A stretch of DNA of 64,000 nt from Amphibalanus amphitrite (taxonomy: Eukaryota; Arthropoda; Thecostraca; Balanomorpha; Balanidae): assembly GCF_019059575.1 (NCBI RefSeq), contig NW_024881982.1, forward strand, positions 372,001 through 436,000, given 5' to 3'. Numbering within the stretch: position 1 is the stretch's first letter; the number at the start of each line of letters is the position of its first letter. Under the pieces are notes generated by a model. The model was given only the letters and a program-made list of their open reading frames with translations. It ran no database searches and was not told the origin of the DNA. The position numbers were made by a program, and so were the translations under genes. Shown here one piece after another: positions 1 to 31,127 of this stretch.

Positions 1-402
1 GAGGAGGGTGCGTCTGTCCGTTACCGAGGTCCCGACTTGGTGGTGCTTTGCGTGGACTACAGGCCAGACCGTTGCACCTAGCGCGGTGAAATTTGCACAA
101 CTTATAGATCAAGGATGCGCGACGTGCCTTTGAGGGGTCTCAGCTCGATCGGATTGATAGGGAGCGCGTGGCGCGTGCCCAAAAAGTGCAAATTCGCGTC
201 ATAGACTTTACATGTATAAATCGGCGTGCGAAATCGGGCGAAAACGGCAAATTTTGGCCGACACGGGTCCGGTCCCCGTGCAATATCTTGGTGACCAGGG
301 GTCCGACCGGCACGGGAAAAACAGCATCGTGTAGATAATTGAACGGGCTATCAAATGGTGTACGATGCAGAGGATGGCACGCGCCACGTGCACCGAGGAG
401 GG

Positions 403-640
403 CATGGGCGTAGGAACCTCACGAAAAGTGGGGGGGCCAGCGAAACTTCAATGTCACTTTGTGGGAGCCCCAATACCCCTATGAAGAAATTCTTTGCAGT
501 TTTGTGCTCATCTCACCTTGCTGAATCATTTCCTGCTCTTAGTTTTGTATTTAAATAAAAAAATAAATATTTTACTTTAAAAAATGGCTAAAAAGTGGGG
601 GGGCCATGGCCCCCCCGGCCCCCCTGTTCCTACGCCTATG
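403..640. mobile_element. 238-bp MITE with 8-bp target duplication (hAT-like)
   Basis: Ends are inverted: CATGGGCGTAGGAAC on the left and, reverse-complemented, CATAGGCGTAGGAAC on the right. It is flanked by the direct repeat GAGGAGGG at 395-402 and 641-648. There is no coding capacity, and the interior is AT-rich with G/C-run arms. 8-bp duplications fit hAT or related superfamilies. Confidence 0.75.
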
Positions 641-3600
641 GAGGAGGGCACTTTTATGTGGAAAATTGACGTTTTGGACGGATTTTGGAATTGATTTTAT
701 TTTTAGGTGACCGTTAAACGGAGCGAGTTGAAACAACGCCTGTTGACAAGAGAAATGTACCGCCTCTCATGGGAAAATTGTGAATAGCTAATTGATCGAC
801 GACAAGGTGGTATAAATGGCTGGAGAAAATGGTTTTTGTCGATGATGTGCCGTTTTCTTAATTACACGGGTTTTGCTGCATAACCTGATATGTTTCGCAA
901 TTGAAACTGGTACTGTTTGAAAGAGCATTCAATTTTGTCCAAGATACACCCAACATTTTTGCATGACAAGCAACAATATTCTAAAAAATGCAAATGTTTC
1001 AAATCACTACATAGTCATTTTTACCGAAATTCATCGATGGTCCTCAAAAGACTTCACGCCAGTTTCCGAATAATTCTTAAGTAGAACGCATGATAATACG
1101 ACACGGGCACCTCGATGCGATGTATCTTTTTGCGAACTTCTTTTTTGTTTTATTACAAAATGCTTGGCCGCCGAAAAGCAATCGAACGAAATGGATGCCA
1201 ACCAAATCGACACAGACCAACCCAATACCCACGGGTCAAAAATAACCCTTCTTCGCGTTGCGGAGCACGCGGGTAACCCTAGTAAATACTACGTTGTTAC
1301 CAGCTAGCTACATTGCACACTCAACTTTCTGCCAAGCTTCCTCCTAAGGAAAAGTGACCTGAATTTGGTAATACTCTGTCGAATCCCTTGCATCAGACGA
1401 AAATGTGCTGGTATATATCGCTTACCATATTTGAGGGGCCGTATTGTCCGATCTGTGTTCGTTTGATCAGAACGGCCTCGGTGGTGCGCGGCCTATCTCG
1501 CTCCATCTGTCCCTCCGCTGTGCATTGTGCAGTACAGAGTATGTACCGCCCTCCAGGTATTAAGTGGTTGGTTGCCAACATCAAAATAAGCGATCTGCAT
1601 TGACGAATACGTCTAATGGCTGTTGATAACCATTGCCGAAGTGTGTGGTCACTGTGCACGAACCCTTTTCTCATTTCTATTGAGTCATTTTACAGGAGTG
1701 TCTCTGTCATTCGAAGTTATTACACCAAAAGCACATAGGCTAACCAACCACTCTTTTGCTGGAGGGCCGTACAGACCGTGCAGCCGTCATCCAGGGAGGA
1801 GAGGGGGCAGTAGGGGGCGCCCGCTCACTGGCTGCTGAAACTGCTCACCCGCGACTCAACCCGCTCACCCGCGGCTCTCACAGCTGCTCACCCGCGGCTC
1901 AGACTGCTGCTCAGTCCGGTGCGCGCGGATATGTGGCGGGTGGGCTCCGCCGCGCCGGGCCGGGCCGGGCCGGGCTGCGGAGTGGTGCGCAGCGGCGGCG
2001 ACTGCCGGCAGCCGGGCTGCTCACACGGCCAGCGACGAGACGTGACGGCGCACACGGCCGCCGCTGGCAGTGGCGCGGCGGTGGCATTGTGCCAGAGACG
2101 AGGTCAGGAGCCGGATCCTCCGGCGCCGGCCCGACTACTCTCTAAAAAGCCGCCGGCCGGCCGGAGCAGACGCGCTCCAACCGGCCGCTGACCATATGGT
2201 GGGTGACGGTGCACAGTTAGCTTCTGATTGGCGCGGTCGGTTCAGAGTCCAATTTTACCAACAAAAAATTGGCGGCCGTTGTCAGTTGTTGGGTTCAGTT
2301 CAGTAAAATCAGTTGGGCCGCCTGATAACTGATAAGTGAATTTTTCATATTAGTACCTAGCTATTTATTCGAGTGGATGGCGGAATTCGGATGTAACTTG
2401 AAGTAACAACACCGGCAGAAGGCGATATTTTCTGTTGGTAAAACTGACCTCGGGTCTGGTCGGGTTGTGACTGTCGGCTCGCAGTCCGCTGCAAGCCTTT
2501 CACCCGGTCTGCCGTAATGTGGTTTGAAGTGTTTGGATGGGCGTGAGGTGGAAGGGAGGGGTGTGAGGACAGGAGAGGCTGGCGTCACCCCGGCGCTGTT
2601 CCACTGAACTCGCCTCTCGCCATTGGTATGCAGTCGCCACCCCTCGGCCGTCCTGTGAGTACGGAGAGACGGCGTGACTGCCAACACCCGGTACCCACTC
2701 CCCGCGCCGGTCCTACACGGTCCCCAGGGCCACGCGGACCTTGGCCCACCTCCCGTCCCGGGGTGAAACGTCTGAAGGACTGAGTGATTCGGAGACCGTC
2801 TGCGCAGCTCCGGCCCTGATGGCCAGTCCTGCGTGGTGCAATGCGCCGTTCTATAAATAGACCCGGCCGGCGGCAGCGGTGCCCGGTCGTCACCCAGCGG
2901 TAACCGGTTGTCATCCTCATCCAGCGGTACACGTCACACACCGCGGGTCCGCGGTCCGTTCCGAGCTCAGCCACCGGGCCGCAGAGCGTCCCGTTCATCA
3001 GCCATAACTGCACTGCAGGTTATCCAGGCCCTCAGTCAATTTAATCCACCTGTCAACGGCCGCTGTCCTGCCCTGTCCGTTCCCCGTTCCCCGCCACTGT
3101 CCACTGTCCGTTCCCCGTTCCCCGCCACTATCCTTTCCCCGTTCCCCGCTCCCCGCCACTGTCCGTTCCCCGCCACTGTCCGTTCCCGGCCACTGTCCAG
3201 TGCCCACTTTCTGTTCCCAGCCACTGTCCACTGTCCACTTCCCTTGTTCCCTGTTCTCCGACCCACTGAACATAACTGCTGCCCTGCCCTTTGCCCATGT
3301 TCTCTGGCCTTAATCCAATGTCCACTGCTGCCCTGCCCATGTTCTGCGGCCCATCGCTATTCTAGTGCTCTTCCTATATGATCTCATCCCTGTGTTGTTG
3401 GCACACTGAAAGTGCGGAACGATGTCATGGCGCATCTCTGAAACGATGACAGAGCTAGCCTTGTTTAGCGGTGACATTGAGAGTGACAAAAGATAAAGAC
3501 AATTCTGTCGAGTGCTCCCATGATCACTCGTTCGCCCAATGTAGGTATGTGTGCGACGCATACGGGTCACGCCCAAAGTGGCTTCTTTTAGGGTCCAGCT

Positions 3601-6600
3601 TATCACGCCCCAGCGTGTGTTTCCTGCGTGATAAGTAATTTATTCGGTAGGGCAACGGTAGGGTATGCTCAACATTTCAAAGGGCCACACGAATTACCGG
3701 CATGTCGCTGAACCTTCAACTCAAATTAAAAATGAATGCATCAGTATTGCAATTTGATAATGAGTGAACTAATGATGTGAAACTGTTTCCGTCGCGGGCA
3801 TTGCCAGCTGAACAAGTCTGCTCTGTACGAATAGTTACGGTGATCACGTACAGCTGTCGTTACCGTTCGCCTATGAAGCAAGGTGCTAGCACAGAGCGAG
3901 GACCTGGCACGGAGCGAGGTCCTGGCACGGAGCAATGTCCTGGCACATGGAGCAAGGTCCTGGCACAGAGCGAGGCCCTGGCACAGAGCACTTGACCCAC
4001 CTGTGCACGGCCGCATACCTGTGCACAGATACGCGGCCGTGGCGCCGGCGCCCGATCAGGCATTATGCAGTCTTTTCTTCGACCTCGGCCTGGATTGGGA
4101 CGGTGAATTTTGATGTCTGTCGACTGCACTGCGCTAACGTGCAGAAATGTCCTCGAGATGGGTACAGAGGATCGCATACATTACAGCTCACGCGTGTTAC
4201 ATTAATGTGTCCTACACCACGCTGGTAAAGGACCCGAGACGTTAGTAACTGTCTCTTGAAACCAAGTCATCCATGCCTAGAGATGCGTATAGAACCCAAC
4301 GGATCGATTCAGGGTGATTATTGATTATCATGTTGCGTCCCTCAGAGTTTGTGAGACTGCGTGGGACGCAGAAGGGGAGCGGAGTCGAGTCCACCAAATC
4401 GACCGGTTTCACCGCCAGGCTACCTAGAAATAAACCCTCATTGGGATTAAACAGCACTAAACATAACCAATGCGTGTAGGTCTGCTCCATGGTTCCTACG
4501 TGGTCGGTGGTAGCCATTATTATCCAATTTATGTAACAATCACAGCACAGTACAGGTGGCGGGCACCCATTGCGGTTTGCCGCTGCCACCTGTGCGGGCC
4601 ATGACCCCGCGCCGCAGCTGTCCGCCGGTCGGTTACACGCCCGTCGCCCTGTGAGCGGAGGTGAGCACGGTCAGAGGCGCCGCGGAACACGTGTGTCGTC
4701 TGTGTGACACGCAGCTGTGTCAGCCGACACCGGGCGGGCTGCGCGCGGCTGCAGTCAGTCGCCCGCGGCCGGTCACAGCCCAAATCACGGCCGAGCGCGG
4801 CCCGCGGTCACAGCCGCTCTGTGGATCCCGAGTCACTGTCACAGCCGACTCAGTGGATCCCAAGCCGCGGTCACAGCCGACTCAGTGGATCCCGAGCCAC
4901 TGTCACAGCCGACTCGGTGGATCCCGAGCCGTCACAGATATAGCTGCGTCCCCGACCCGGGCTATGGTGGGTCCACTGGCGGCCCGACAGTTGGCCGGTT
5001 TGGGATACGGCACAGTCTGTCCGGGATACGGCACCGTCGAGAAATTGGTGAGCTATACGGCACCGACTGTCCGGGATACGGCGCCGACTGTCCGGGATAC
5101 GGCACCGACGAGAAAGTGGTGAGCTACGGCAGTTACATGTGGAATTTGAAGCCACCGGTTCTGTAGGTATATGTAATAAGTACGGGTCGGAGAACTCCTG
5201 GAAATCAGCGGTGGCACGTGCCTCAACGAATGAATCATTGTCAGGAAAATCCCAGCAGAGATGCCAGTGAAAGAACCCAGAGGCATATATTGTAGGGGCA
5301 CCTGCATACATGCAACGGCCTATTTTATCGTTAAAAAAATCGGGACAATATGTGAGCTCGGCATGTCTCTGTTGAATCAGCTAAGCCTTTTTACCAGATT
5401 AGCTCATCGTGCATGTTTCATTGCCTTTTTCCTGAAAGAACATATACGTATCGTCGAGCCCACCTGTCTACAGCGCCTTCGTCCCTTTTAGTCGACAACA
5501 TAGGCGGTAGGTATGTGGATACTACTTCAATCATTTTCAACTACCGCGGGCTAATTCAGGCATACCTACAAGTACACATATAGGTACGTGAGCAATTGGA
5601 CATTCACCGCAACCACGTGGGCCCACGCGGCTAACATGCTGTACATAGACGGGAGCCTAGGATCCACAATATATACATAGGCAATGCATTATAACCTTAT
5701 GTCCAAACTCTAGCCACGTTTGAACAGTCCGCCGAACGTTGTATGTCTGGTGCGGCAGGCAGACGGTGAGTACCGCGGCTGGCGAAGTGATATACCACAT
5801 GCACAGTATAGGTATTTATCAGGAAGATTGTAACGTTGATTGATCATAATGAAATTGATTTAGTCGGCGCCGTTCACATTTTTAAGAAAGAGGGGATGGT
5901 TTACTAGACGCGAGGACAGGGAATGTCGGCGGACGCACTGGATCCGAGTGGGATGCGCTCGGTATGCCGCAGCCCTTTCGCCGCGCCGCCGCCGGCAGTG
6001 CAGGCTCGGCTGCCGCTGCCGCTGCCGCCGCCCGTGCGCCGACATCTGGGGCTGCTGTTGAGGTGGGAGTCGGTGGCCGTGAACTCCCCGGCACGTGCAC
6101 GCGCCGCGGTGACGACGGAAAAGTACGGGGCGAGACGGAGCCACTCGCAGCCATAAAAAACCTCCACCCTAAATAAACCATGGCCCGTGCTTCTGAGCGC
6201 TCGCTAGTAGGTGTGCAGACGTGAGGCGGCGTAACTAAGCGTAGGTATCTTACTAGCTTTGTAAGAGTGCAGCTGCGTTGTTCTACAACCATGCGCGTGA
6301 TATAGTCTGATGCTCGGACACGAGTACCGTAGCCGGCGCTCGCCACCCCGCCGGTTTGGAATTGGGATCCAGCCGGTGCGGCGGCCGTAGCGCGTACGTG
6401 GCGGGAGGGTGCCGCCGCATTAATGGCCGCTCACGGAGTCGCCAGCCGGCCGGTCCTACCGGTCTGAACAGCTTCCACTGCTCTCTCTCGAGATATGCGC
6501 GGCGGTGAGGGCTGCGCACAACGACATCCGCACTCGAAAGATGGCCACGTACAGCGTCAGCGCAGTTCAGCCGCTGCTGTATAGTTCAGTTCAGCCGCTG

Positions 6601-6885
6601 CTGTATGGTCAGTTCAGCGCTGCCCGGATGATTGAGACGTAAACGTTTACCTGCACCCGAACACGCAGTCACAAACACGCACCCCAACAGAGAGCGTCCC
6701 CCGCAATCTGGTGGCGCCTGAAAGTGCATATTGCTTGGGTAATGCGCATTGCACAGTTCCTTTGAATAGACCTCCGCCTAAGCCCAAATGACCTTACGTG
6801 GTATAGCTGGCTAGGTACATGTGACTTTGCATTTATGGGTTTATTTATTTCGGTACCCGGCAGTGCCCCTATATCTGACTCTTTG
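641..6885. other. no gene supported; simple repeats
   Basis: No ORF here looks like a protein family and no splice-consistent exon was found. 1756-2230 is very GC- and CpG-rich and could be a promoter or CpG-rich repeat. Short tandem arrays occur at 3066-3245 (GTTCCCCGCCACTGTCC), 3885-3990 (18-bp, CTGGCAC...GAGC), 4807-4945 (~33-bp, with GTGGATCCCGAG) and 4995-5110 (~21-bp, GGGATACGGCACCGACTGTCC). The missing SLC6 first exon may be here or farther upstream. Confidence 0.6.
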
Positions 6886-7084
6886 TTGACCTTTGTTATC
6901 TACCAACAGAGGTCGACAATGACCTGCAGTATTACCAGTTTTGACCCGCTCTGAACTTTGTTACGTACCAAAAGACGGCCTACAATGACCCCGTGTGACC
7001 CGCTGTGGCCTTTGTTACGTACCGACAGACGGCCGAGGATGACCCCGTGTGACCCGCTCTGACCTTTGTTACGTATACCGACAG

Positions 7085-7090
<6 letters not shown>
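6886..7090 (+). repeat. ~57-bp tandem repeat abutting SLC6 exon a
   Basis: About 3.5 units, each with TTTGTTACGTACCGACAG followed by ACGGCC. The last unit supplies the exon's acceptor and first bases. Confidence 0.75.
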
Positions 7091-16390
<9,300 letters not shown>

Positions 16391-19300
16391 GCGCCGCCGG
16401 CGGCCACCGCGGCCGGAGCGGGCGGCGCGCGCGGCCGCCCAGCTGGGACCCCGGACTGCGCGACCGGCCGCCCCAGCTGGGACCCCGGGCCCGCGACCGG
16501 CGGGTGGGCGGCCGCCTCAGCTGGGACCCCGGGCTGCGCGACCGGCGGGCGGCCGCCAACCTGACGTCGTGAACACGACGCTCCAGACTTCGTCCCACTC
16601 CGTCCGAGCCACGCGGTTAATTCCGTCCGGATCGCAGGGCGCCCCATTGTACTCGGTCCGGGACGACACTGCGCCCCATTGTTCTCGGTCCGGGACGACA
16701 CTGCGCCCCATTGTTCTCGGTCCGGGACGACACTGCGCCCCATTGTGCTTTGTCCGGGCCTTAGGGCGCCCTAGTGTACTCCGTGCGGCAGAAGAGCGTC
16801 GCGTTTTATTCCGTCCGGGCCGACACTGCGCAATCGGCTCAGTTCTGCTCGGCGTTGCTCAGCGTTGCTCTCAGTCCCTCGTCGTCCCGTGAGCAGCCGA
16901 ACCGCGCGGACGGCGCGGTCCCATCACGCTCAGCCCAGTACGACGAGCTGTGATCCTTTTACACGTAATCGAGTGTATCGTCTCGCCCCGGCGCTGCTCC
17001 GTGGGGCGGAGGGGGGCGGAGGGGGGGCCGTCTGAGCGACTGGGCCGACTCTCCGCGCGTGTTGGTCGGCCGCGCGGGTACCGACGAGTGCCAGTGCATC
17101 CTGTAGCTGATCAGGTCATATTGCACAACTGCAATATGACCTGATATTGCACAACTGCAAGTTCTGTGCTTGATAGTGTTTGACTAGTGTCGACGAGTAT
17201 TTTAGAGCGATTTATGGCACCGGTGACGGGTGCGACGACAGTAGTGATAGAGCGTGCATCCCCATGTTAATCGTCCATTCATTCATTGCGCTGGCGCTGC
17301 GTTTGACCACGCCGGCGCAGCGGCCGCGCTGTTCGCGACTCGGTGACACGTCGGCAGCGATCTGTAAACGGTGCCGCCCTCGGACAACAGAGTTCACCTG
17401 ATTATCGAGTTCCGTTCAGCTGACCGGCGCCTCCACCGCATTATGTCGCTGCATGGACACGCGCCTCTCTTTCCATGATATTGATTATTGATTCTGTCCT
17501 CAGCGGTTTTTGCGTAACACGCGTCCTTTTAGCGCGGTGACGTTTTTATCACGGATGAATGTAGGTTCAGAATCCGTCCGCCTTAGATAGCTCGAGGTTA
17601 CGAGGTTTTATATACGCCCGCGATTCAAGTATCCCATGCAGATATATTTTTCAGGGGATGTAGATTGCGGCCGACACGCCATGTCCCTTCAGGGACGGCG
17701 CCCGGCTGACCCCCAGTTTCCATCCATCGCTCCATAATACTAACGCTCTGCTGAAGTCTGAATCTGCTCGACCTCTTACAATCGTGTTCGTACCTCGGCT
17801 GACCTTCTCTGTCTGTGTTGTATATTATCAGTGCAAAAGAACAATACATGTGCTACGACGAATGCTGCGGCGTGTCAGATGGAGAGTGACAGAGGCCCTA
17901 CCGGAGGGCGGGGCTGGGTACCGGGACCAGCGGGGGAGCGGTGCGGGACGGGGTCGTAACGGACACGGCTCCCAGTGGCGCCCATACACCTACACACGGG
18001 GGGGGGGGGGGGGCGCCGGTACCCCCTCCCCGTTCCAACAACTATGGGGCGGGCAGCGGGTCTGTGGCGGCCACTGAAACGTACCGGCTGTCAGAGCCTG
18101 GTTGGTGATCAGTGGCGTCCTCTCTCATAGCCCATTGGCTGTTAGCTCCGAGACGAGAGAATGCGGTCGAGGAGGGGGATCAACTGACTACATCACGTCG
18201 GGTGGTGTAGGAAAACTGATTTGTGGTGAAATGCCAATATTAGTGCTGACCACACATTAGGGACATCGCCACGGTGCTCCCGCAGCCATTTTTAGTGCCT
18301 CCGCCCCTGGGAGTAGGAACTTGGAAAGGGCTTTGACCGTCACAGGCGGAGCCGACAGAAACAGGCAAAACGGCCCACAGTATCGTGCAAAACAATCCTG
18401 TAATCCGCACTGCTGGCCAGCCCGTCATCTGAGACACGAGGCCCCCGCATTATATGAGGGCTAATTGGATTCACATGACCGACATTTTCCAGGCCCCATT
18501 GTAAACAATAGGTAGGAGTGCTCACCGGCTCATAACTAAGCCACTGGCAGTTTTCCAAAATCGTGAGTCTGTGGTCGCAGAGCCTCTGAAGGGCGCCGCC
18601 GCACAGCAGTCACAGTAATCAGTGTTAATCGACGTGCCAGCTCGATACAGCCGCTGGGAACGCCTGGCTGTTTTTTTTTTTTAGACAGGGCACTGAACAC
18701 CAAATCCGCACCAAGCAGCCCGAGGTGGAGGGAAAAGACCCAGAGATAAAACCGGGGTACAGCGGACACAGTCTGCACAGCGGTGTCCACTGTGGAGGCG
18801 GCAGCGGCAGCTTCAGGATAGACACAGTGGCAGTGACAGGGGCAGCGGCAGTATGCCTCCATCGAGCCGACTTATCATACAAGTTTCGGTTACAGCACTG
18901 ATGGCAGCTGCCAGTAAGTCCAGCAACCAATACAGCCAAGGACAACGCATATCCACTCCCGGTGTTGGGTGTTGTGAGGCCTATTCGTCGATCGAAAAAG
19001 CCAAGACCACAGCAGGTTATTTAAATGTACCTACTTTTTATTGCTGGATGCCGCGAGACTCAAAGCGCATCAGTAGCTCATCAATGCCTAATCAGGCATT
19101 GAATCTGCTTAAGTAAGGCATTAATTAATGCTAATGCACGTGGTTGGTGACAACAACTTACGGAACTTTTAAGATCTAGCTAAAAGACTCAAGGTAGATC
19201 TCAGCAGGGCCGTACCTATCCTAGATCATTAGGGAAAAAACAAATCATACCAAAGAGTACAAAAAATATTCAATTTGCTATTTCCTCGGACCATGCAATA

Positions 19301-19630
19301 CAAGTTCATTTTCATATAATTCCAAAAGCAGTAGCTACTCGCTATCATATGATCTAATTCCCGAAACAAGAGCTTCTCGCTATCATACGATGTTCAATCG
19401 ATCAAATCTTAGGCTGTGCTGGTCGCGGTGATTACCTTCGAGCACTGTGCATGTGTCAAGGAGAAGTCGCGTGATTTCAGCGGCAAAAGGCAAGCAGATA
19501 TTGGGGTAAGCTGATGTTAATAAAATCCATGCTATGTTTGCATTGAGTAACCAGTGACCAAGTAAACAGGTTACTTAGCCAAGCCCAATTGTGGTCAGAA
19601 AAAGAAGTGACCTCTCATATTCAAGGGACA
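16391..19630. other. SLC6 3' region and intergenic DNA
   Basis: Includes two or three units of a repeat with CTGGGACCCCGG (16441-16545), a ~34-bp repeat with GCGCCCCATTGTTCTCGG (16635-16750) and a 15-bp-arm palindrome at 17109-17142. A poly-G run lies near 18000 and a poly-T run near 18670. No further coding sequence is recognisable. Confidence 0.6.
17109..17142. repeat. perfect hairpin, 15-bp arms
   Basis: TCAGGTCATATTGCA, CAAC loop, then its exact reverse complement. The half-site TGATATTGCACAACTGCAA follows again. It lies about 720 bp past the SLC6 stop; function unknown. Confidence 0.8.
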
Positions 19631-21103
19631 ATGAAGATGGAAGCAGTGGGAATTCTCGTCTTCATGAAGCTGGTGCTGCTAGCCGATTCGATGCTGCCGG
19701 GACGACATAAGGCGGACATGTTCAAGGAGAGTGTCACCCGGGAGCTGGCCGCTGACGGCCATCAGCTACACACGCTGGTCTGCCCGGGCGCGCACAGCTT
19801 CACACACCGCGACTACATGCGCCGCCGGCGCCCCGTCATGGCCGGCCACGCCCCCGCCGCCGACATCTACCGGTGCTCCAAGGAGCTGGCGCCTCCCACC
19901 AACATCTCCATATCGGCCCAGGTATCGGACATCAGCGCCGTCAACAACGGCCAGGTCACCATATCGCTCTACCTGAGCTACTCCTGGGAGGAGCCGCGGT
20001 TCGCGCACATGAACAACGTGTCCAAGCACGAGTACGTCGAGGTCGCCTCCACGATCAAGGACAAACTGTGGCTGCCCGACCTGTACGTGCCCAACGCCGC
20101 GCTGGTCGTCAGTCCCGTCATCTTCGTGCCCACCACCAACTTCCGCATCTACATGAACCGCACCGTGTTCGCCAACCAGTACATGACGCTGGAGCTCTCC
20201 TGTCCGTTCAACTACCACTACTTCCCGATGGACACGCAGATCTGCGACATCGCCGTCATGAGTTTCGGCTACTCGCCGTGCGAGCTGCAGCTGCTGTGGT
20301 CAGAGTACGAGCCGCTGAGCTACGCCGAGTCGGAGCTCACTCAGTTCTCCTACTACCTGGTGCGGCCCGAGAAGTTCTCGGCCGAGGAGCTGGGCTCCGA
20401 CCTGACCGGGCCGCTGGAGCGCTCCCAGGTGCACATGCACCTGGTGCTCGAGCGCAAGGCGCTCTTCTACGTGATGCAGATCTACATCCCGTCGATCCTG
20501 TTCGTGGTGGTGGCGTGGATCTCGTTCCTGGTGCCGATCGAGATGATCCAGGGCCGCATGCTGCTCACCATCACCACCATGCTGACGCTGGTCGAGCTGT
20601 TCGCCGCCGGCAGCGAGTACCTGCCGCTGGCCAGCTACGTCAAGGCCATCGACGTCTGGATGTGCGTCTGCTCGTTCCTCACCTTCTACTCGGTGGTGGA
20701 CTGCCTGGTGGACGTGTGGCAGCACGGGCGCGCCTCGCGACGCGACGACACCATCGGCACGTTCGTGCTCACCGGACTGATGCGCCGCCAGACCGTCATG
20801 GAGATCTTCCGCAAGAGCGTGGTGACGGAGCGGCGCCGGGCCGAGCGCGAGGAGGCAGAGGCCGACGAGGTGGAGGAGGTGGTGCGAGACCTGAGCCGGC
20901 TGCGCAGCGGCGACGAGCTCGACCAGGTGGGCGGCCTGCGCCAGATCGTCCGCAACTTCGTCAGGGACGTGGCCAGCAACGGCAAGAAGAGCGTGTTCGG
21001 CTACCCGCTGTTCTTCGTGGTGTTCAACGCGGTGTACTGGGCCGTCTGCCTGGGCACCCAGCCGCCGCTGCACGGCACCCGGGGCGTCGTCTACCAGAAG
21101 TGA
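19631..21103 (+). CDS. Cys-loop (pentameric ligand-gated) channel subunit, single exon
   Basis: Encodes a 490-aa neurotransmitter-gated channel subunit. The first in-frame ATG is at 19631 and is followed by a plausible signal peptide (residues 1-20). The ligand-binding domain has LWLPDLYVPN near 146-155 and the diagnostic Cys-loop C191-C205 with 13 residues between (CPFNYHYFPMDTQIC). Four membrane spans lie near 279-300 (M1), 306-327 (M2), 338-362 (M3) and 459-475 (M4), with a long charged intracellular loop rich in Arg and Glu. M2 begins IQGRMLL: the pore Arg is kept, but the Pro-Ala-Arg of classical arthropod anion channels is absent, so ion selectivity is uncertain. There are no adjacent Cys as in nicotinic alpha subunits. 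It resembles glycine/GABA/pH-gated chloride-type subunits, and its ligand is unknown. There are no introns, unlike the genes on either side. Downstream is AATAAA at 21500. Confidence 0.9.
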   Translation: MKMEAVGILVFMKLVLLADSMLPGRHKADMFKESVTRELAADGHQLHTLVCPGAHSFTHRDYMRRRRPVMAGHAPAADIYRCSKELAPPTNISISAQVSDISAVNNGQVTISLYLSYSWEEPRFAHMNNVSKHEYVEVASTIKDKLWLPDLYVPNAALVVSPVIFVPTTNFRIYMNRTVFANQYMTLELSCPFNYHYFPMDTQICDIAVMSFGYSPCELQLLWSEYEPLSYAESELTQFSYYLVRPEKFSAEELGSDLTGPLERSQVHMHLVLERKALFYVMQIYIPSILFVVVAWISFLVPIEMIQGRMLLTITTMLTLVELFAAGSEYLPLASYVKAIDVWMCVCSFLTFYSVVDCLVDVWQHGRASRRDDTIGTFVLTGLMRRQTVMEIFRKSVVTERRRAEREEAEADEVEEVVRDLSRLRSGDELDQVGGLRQIVRNFVRDVASNGKKSVFGYPLFFVVFNAVYWAVCLGTQPPLHGTRGVVYQK

Positions 21104-21499
21104 GAAAACTCGACAGGAGCCGGCTCAGGATGACAGTTTGAACGCCACTTGGCCGATGTTTGACATGTGTCGATGTTAAAAGCGTGTTTAAGTTTGTGTT
21201 GACGAATTATTCGTAGCCACAGTTATTGACATTCGGGATTTGTTGAAGGATTCAGATGTATTTCAGAGTGTTTATGCAATGCCCAGCTGATACTACACCA
21301 TAATCTAGATTCAGCCGGACGCAGCTGGACTGCCCCGCCCGGTCCGCCTCCCTCCCCGTCCTCCGCGCCCCACCCACCCATGGCGCCGCCTCAGCCCGCT
21401 CCCGGCGACCACTGTGACGTGCGTGGCCCACACTCAGCTTCGATAACCCAAACAGTCTAAGTTATGGACACCCTTGTATTGTAAATACAAAAATTCCCC

Positions 21500-21505
21500 A
21501 ATAAA
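21500..21505 (+). terminator. candidate poly(A) signal of the Cys-loop gene
   Basis: AATAAA, about 400 nt after the TGA, with no other clear candidate between. Assignment is by position only. Confidence 0.45.
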
Positions 21506-21933
21506 ATAGGCCATTTGATTTGCCACATTGCGCCCGAGACAATCCCTGCTTCTGCAGCTGCGAAATGTCGGAGAATCGGAACCCCGAGATATGGAACGAT
21601 CCGGTGAGAGATACTAGAGATAGAAACCGGCAGTCGCTAGCGGAGCACACACACTCAATGGAACACTGCATGCATCATGGCTCGGTTAAAGTCCGTGCCA
21701 CTACCAGCTGCCACTGAGATAACTTTGGCTTATAGGTTCAATAGTTAATGAGAGTCCCATGAATACACAATCGCAGTGTAAAGTCAAAGACCGGAAATAC
21801 TGATAGCTGTCCAAAAATGGTACAGTCGGAATCCTACCACGTTAGCAGCTACTGAGATCCAGCAGTCCCGGTAGAATGTTGTCAGCGGCGCGGGGCCTTG
21901 TCATGGTGTGGTGCCGGTGGGTGCGGCGGGCAG

Positions 21934-31127
<9,194 letters not shown>

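Noticed and set aside
6178..6580. Candidate first exon of the SLC6 gene (AAACCATGG at 6177-6185, or ATG at 6541)
   Set aside because: Available donors give the wrong phase or a poor site for the acceptor at 7084, and the peptides have no family support.
19589..19630. Longer N-terminus for the Cys-loop protein
   Set aside because: It begins with TTG; the ATG at 19631 starts a good signal peptide.
19873..21141. 422-codon + frame and long minus frames over the Cys-loop gene
   Set aside because: Shadow frames caused by GC-rich third positions; no family resemblance.
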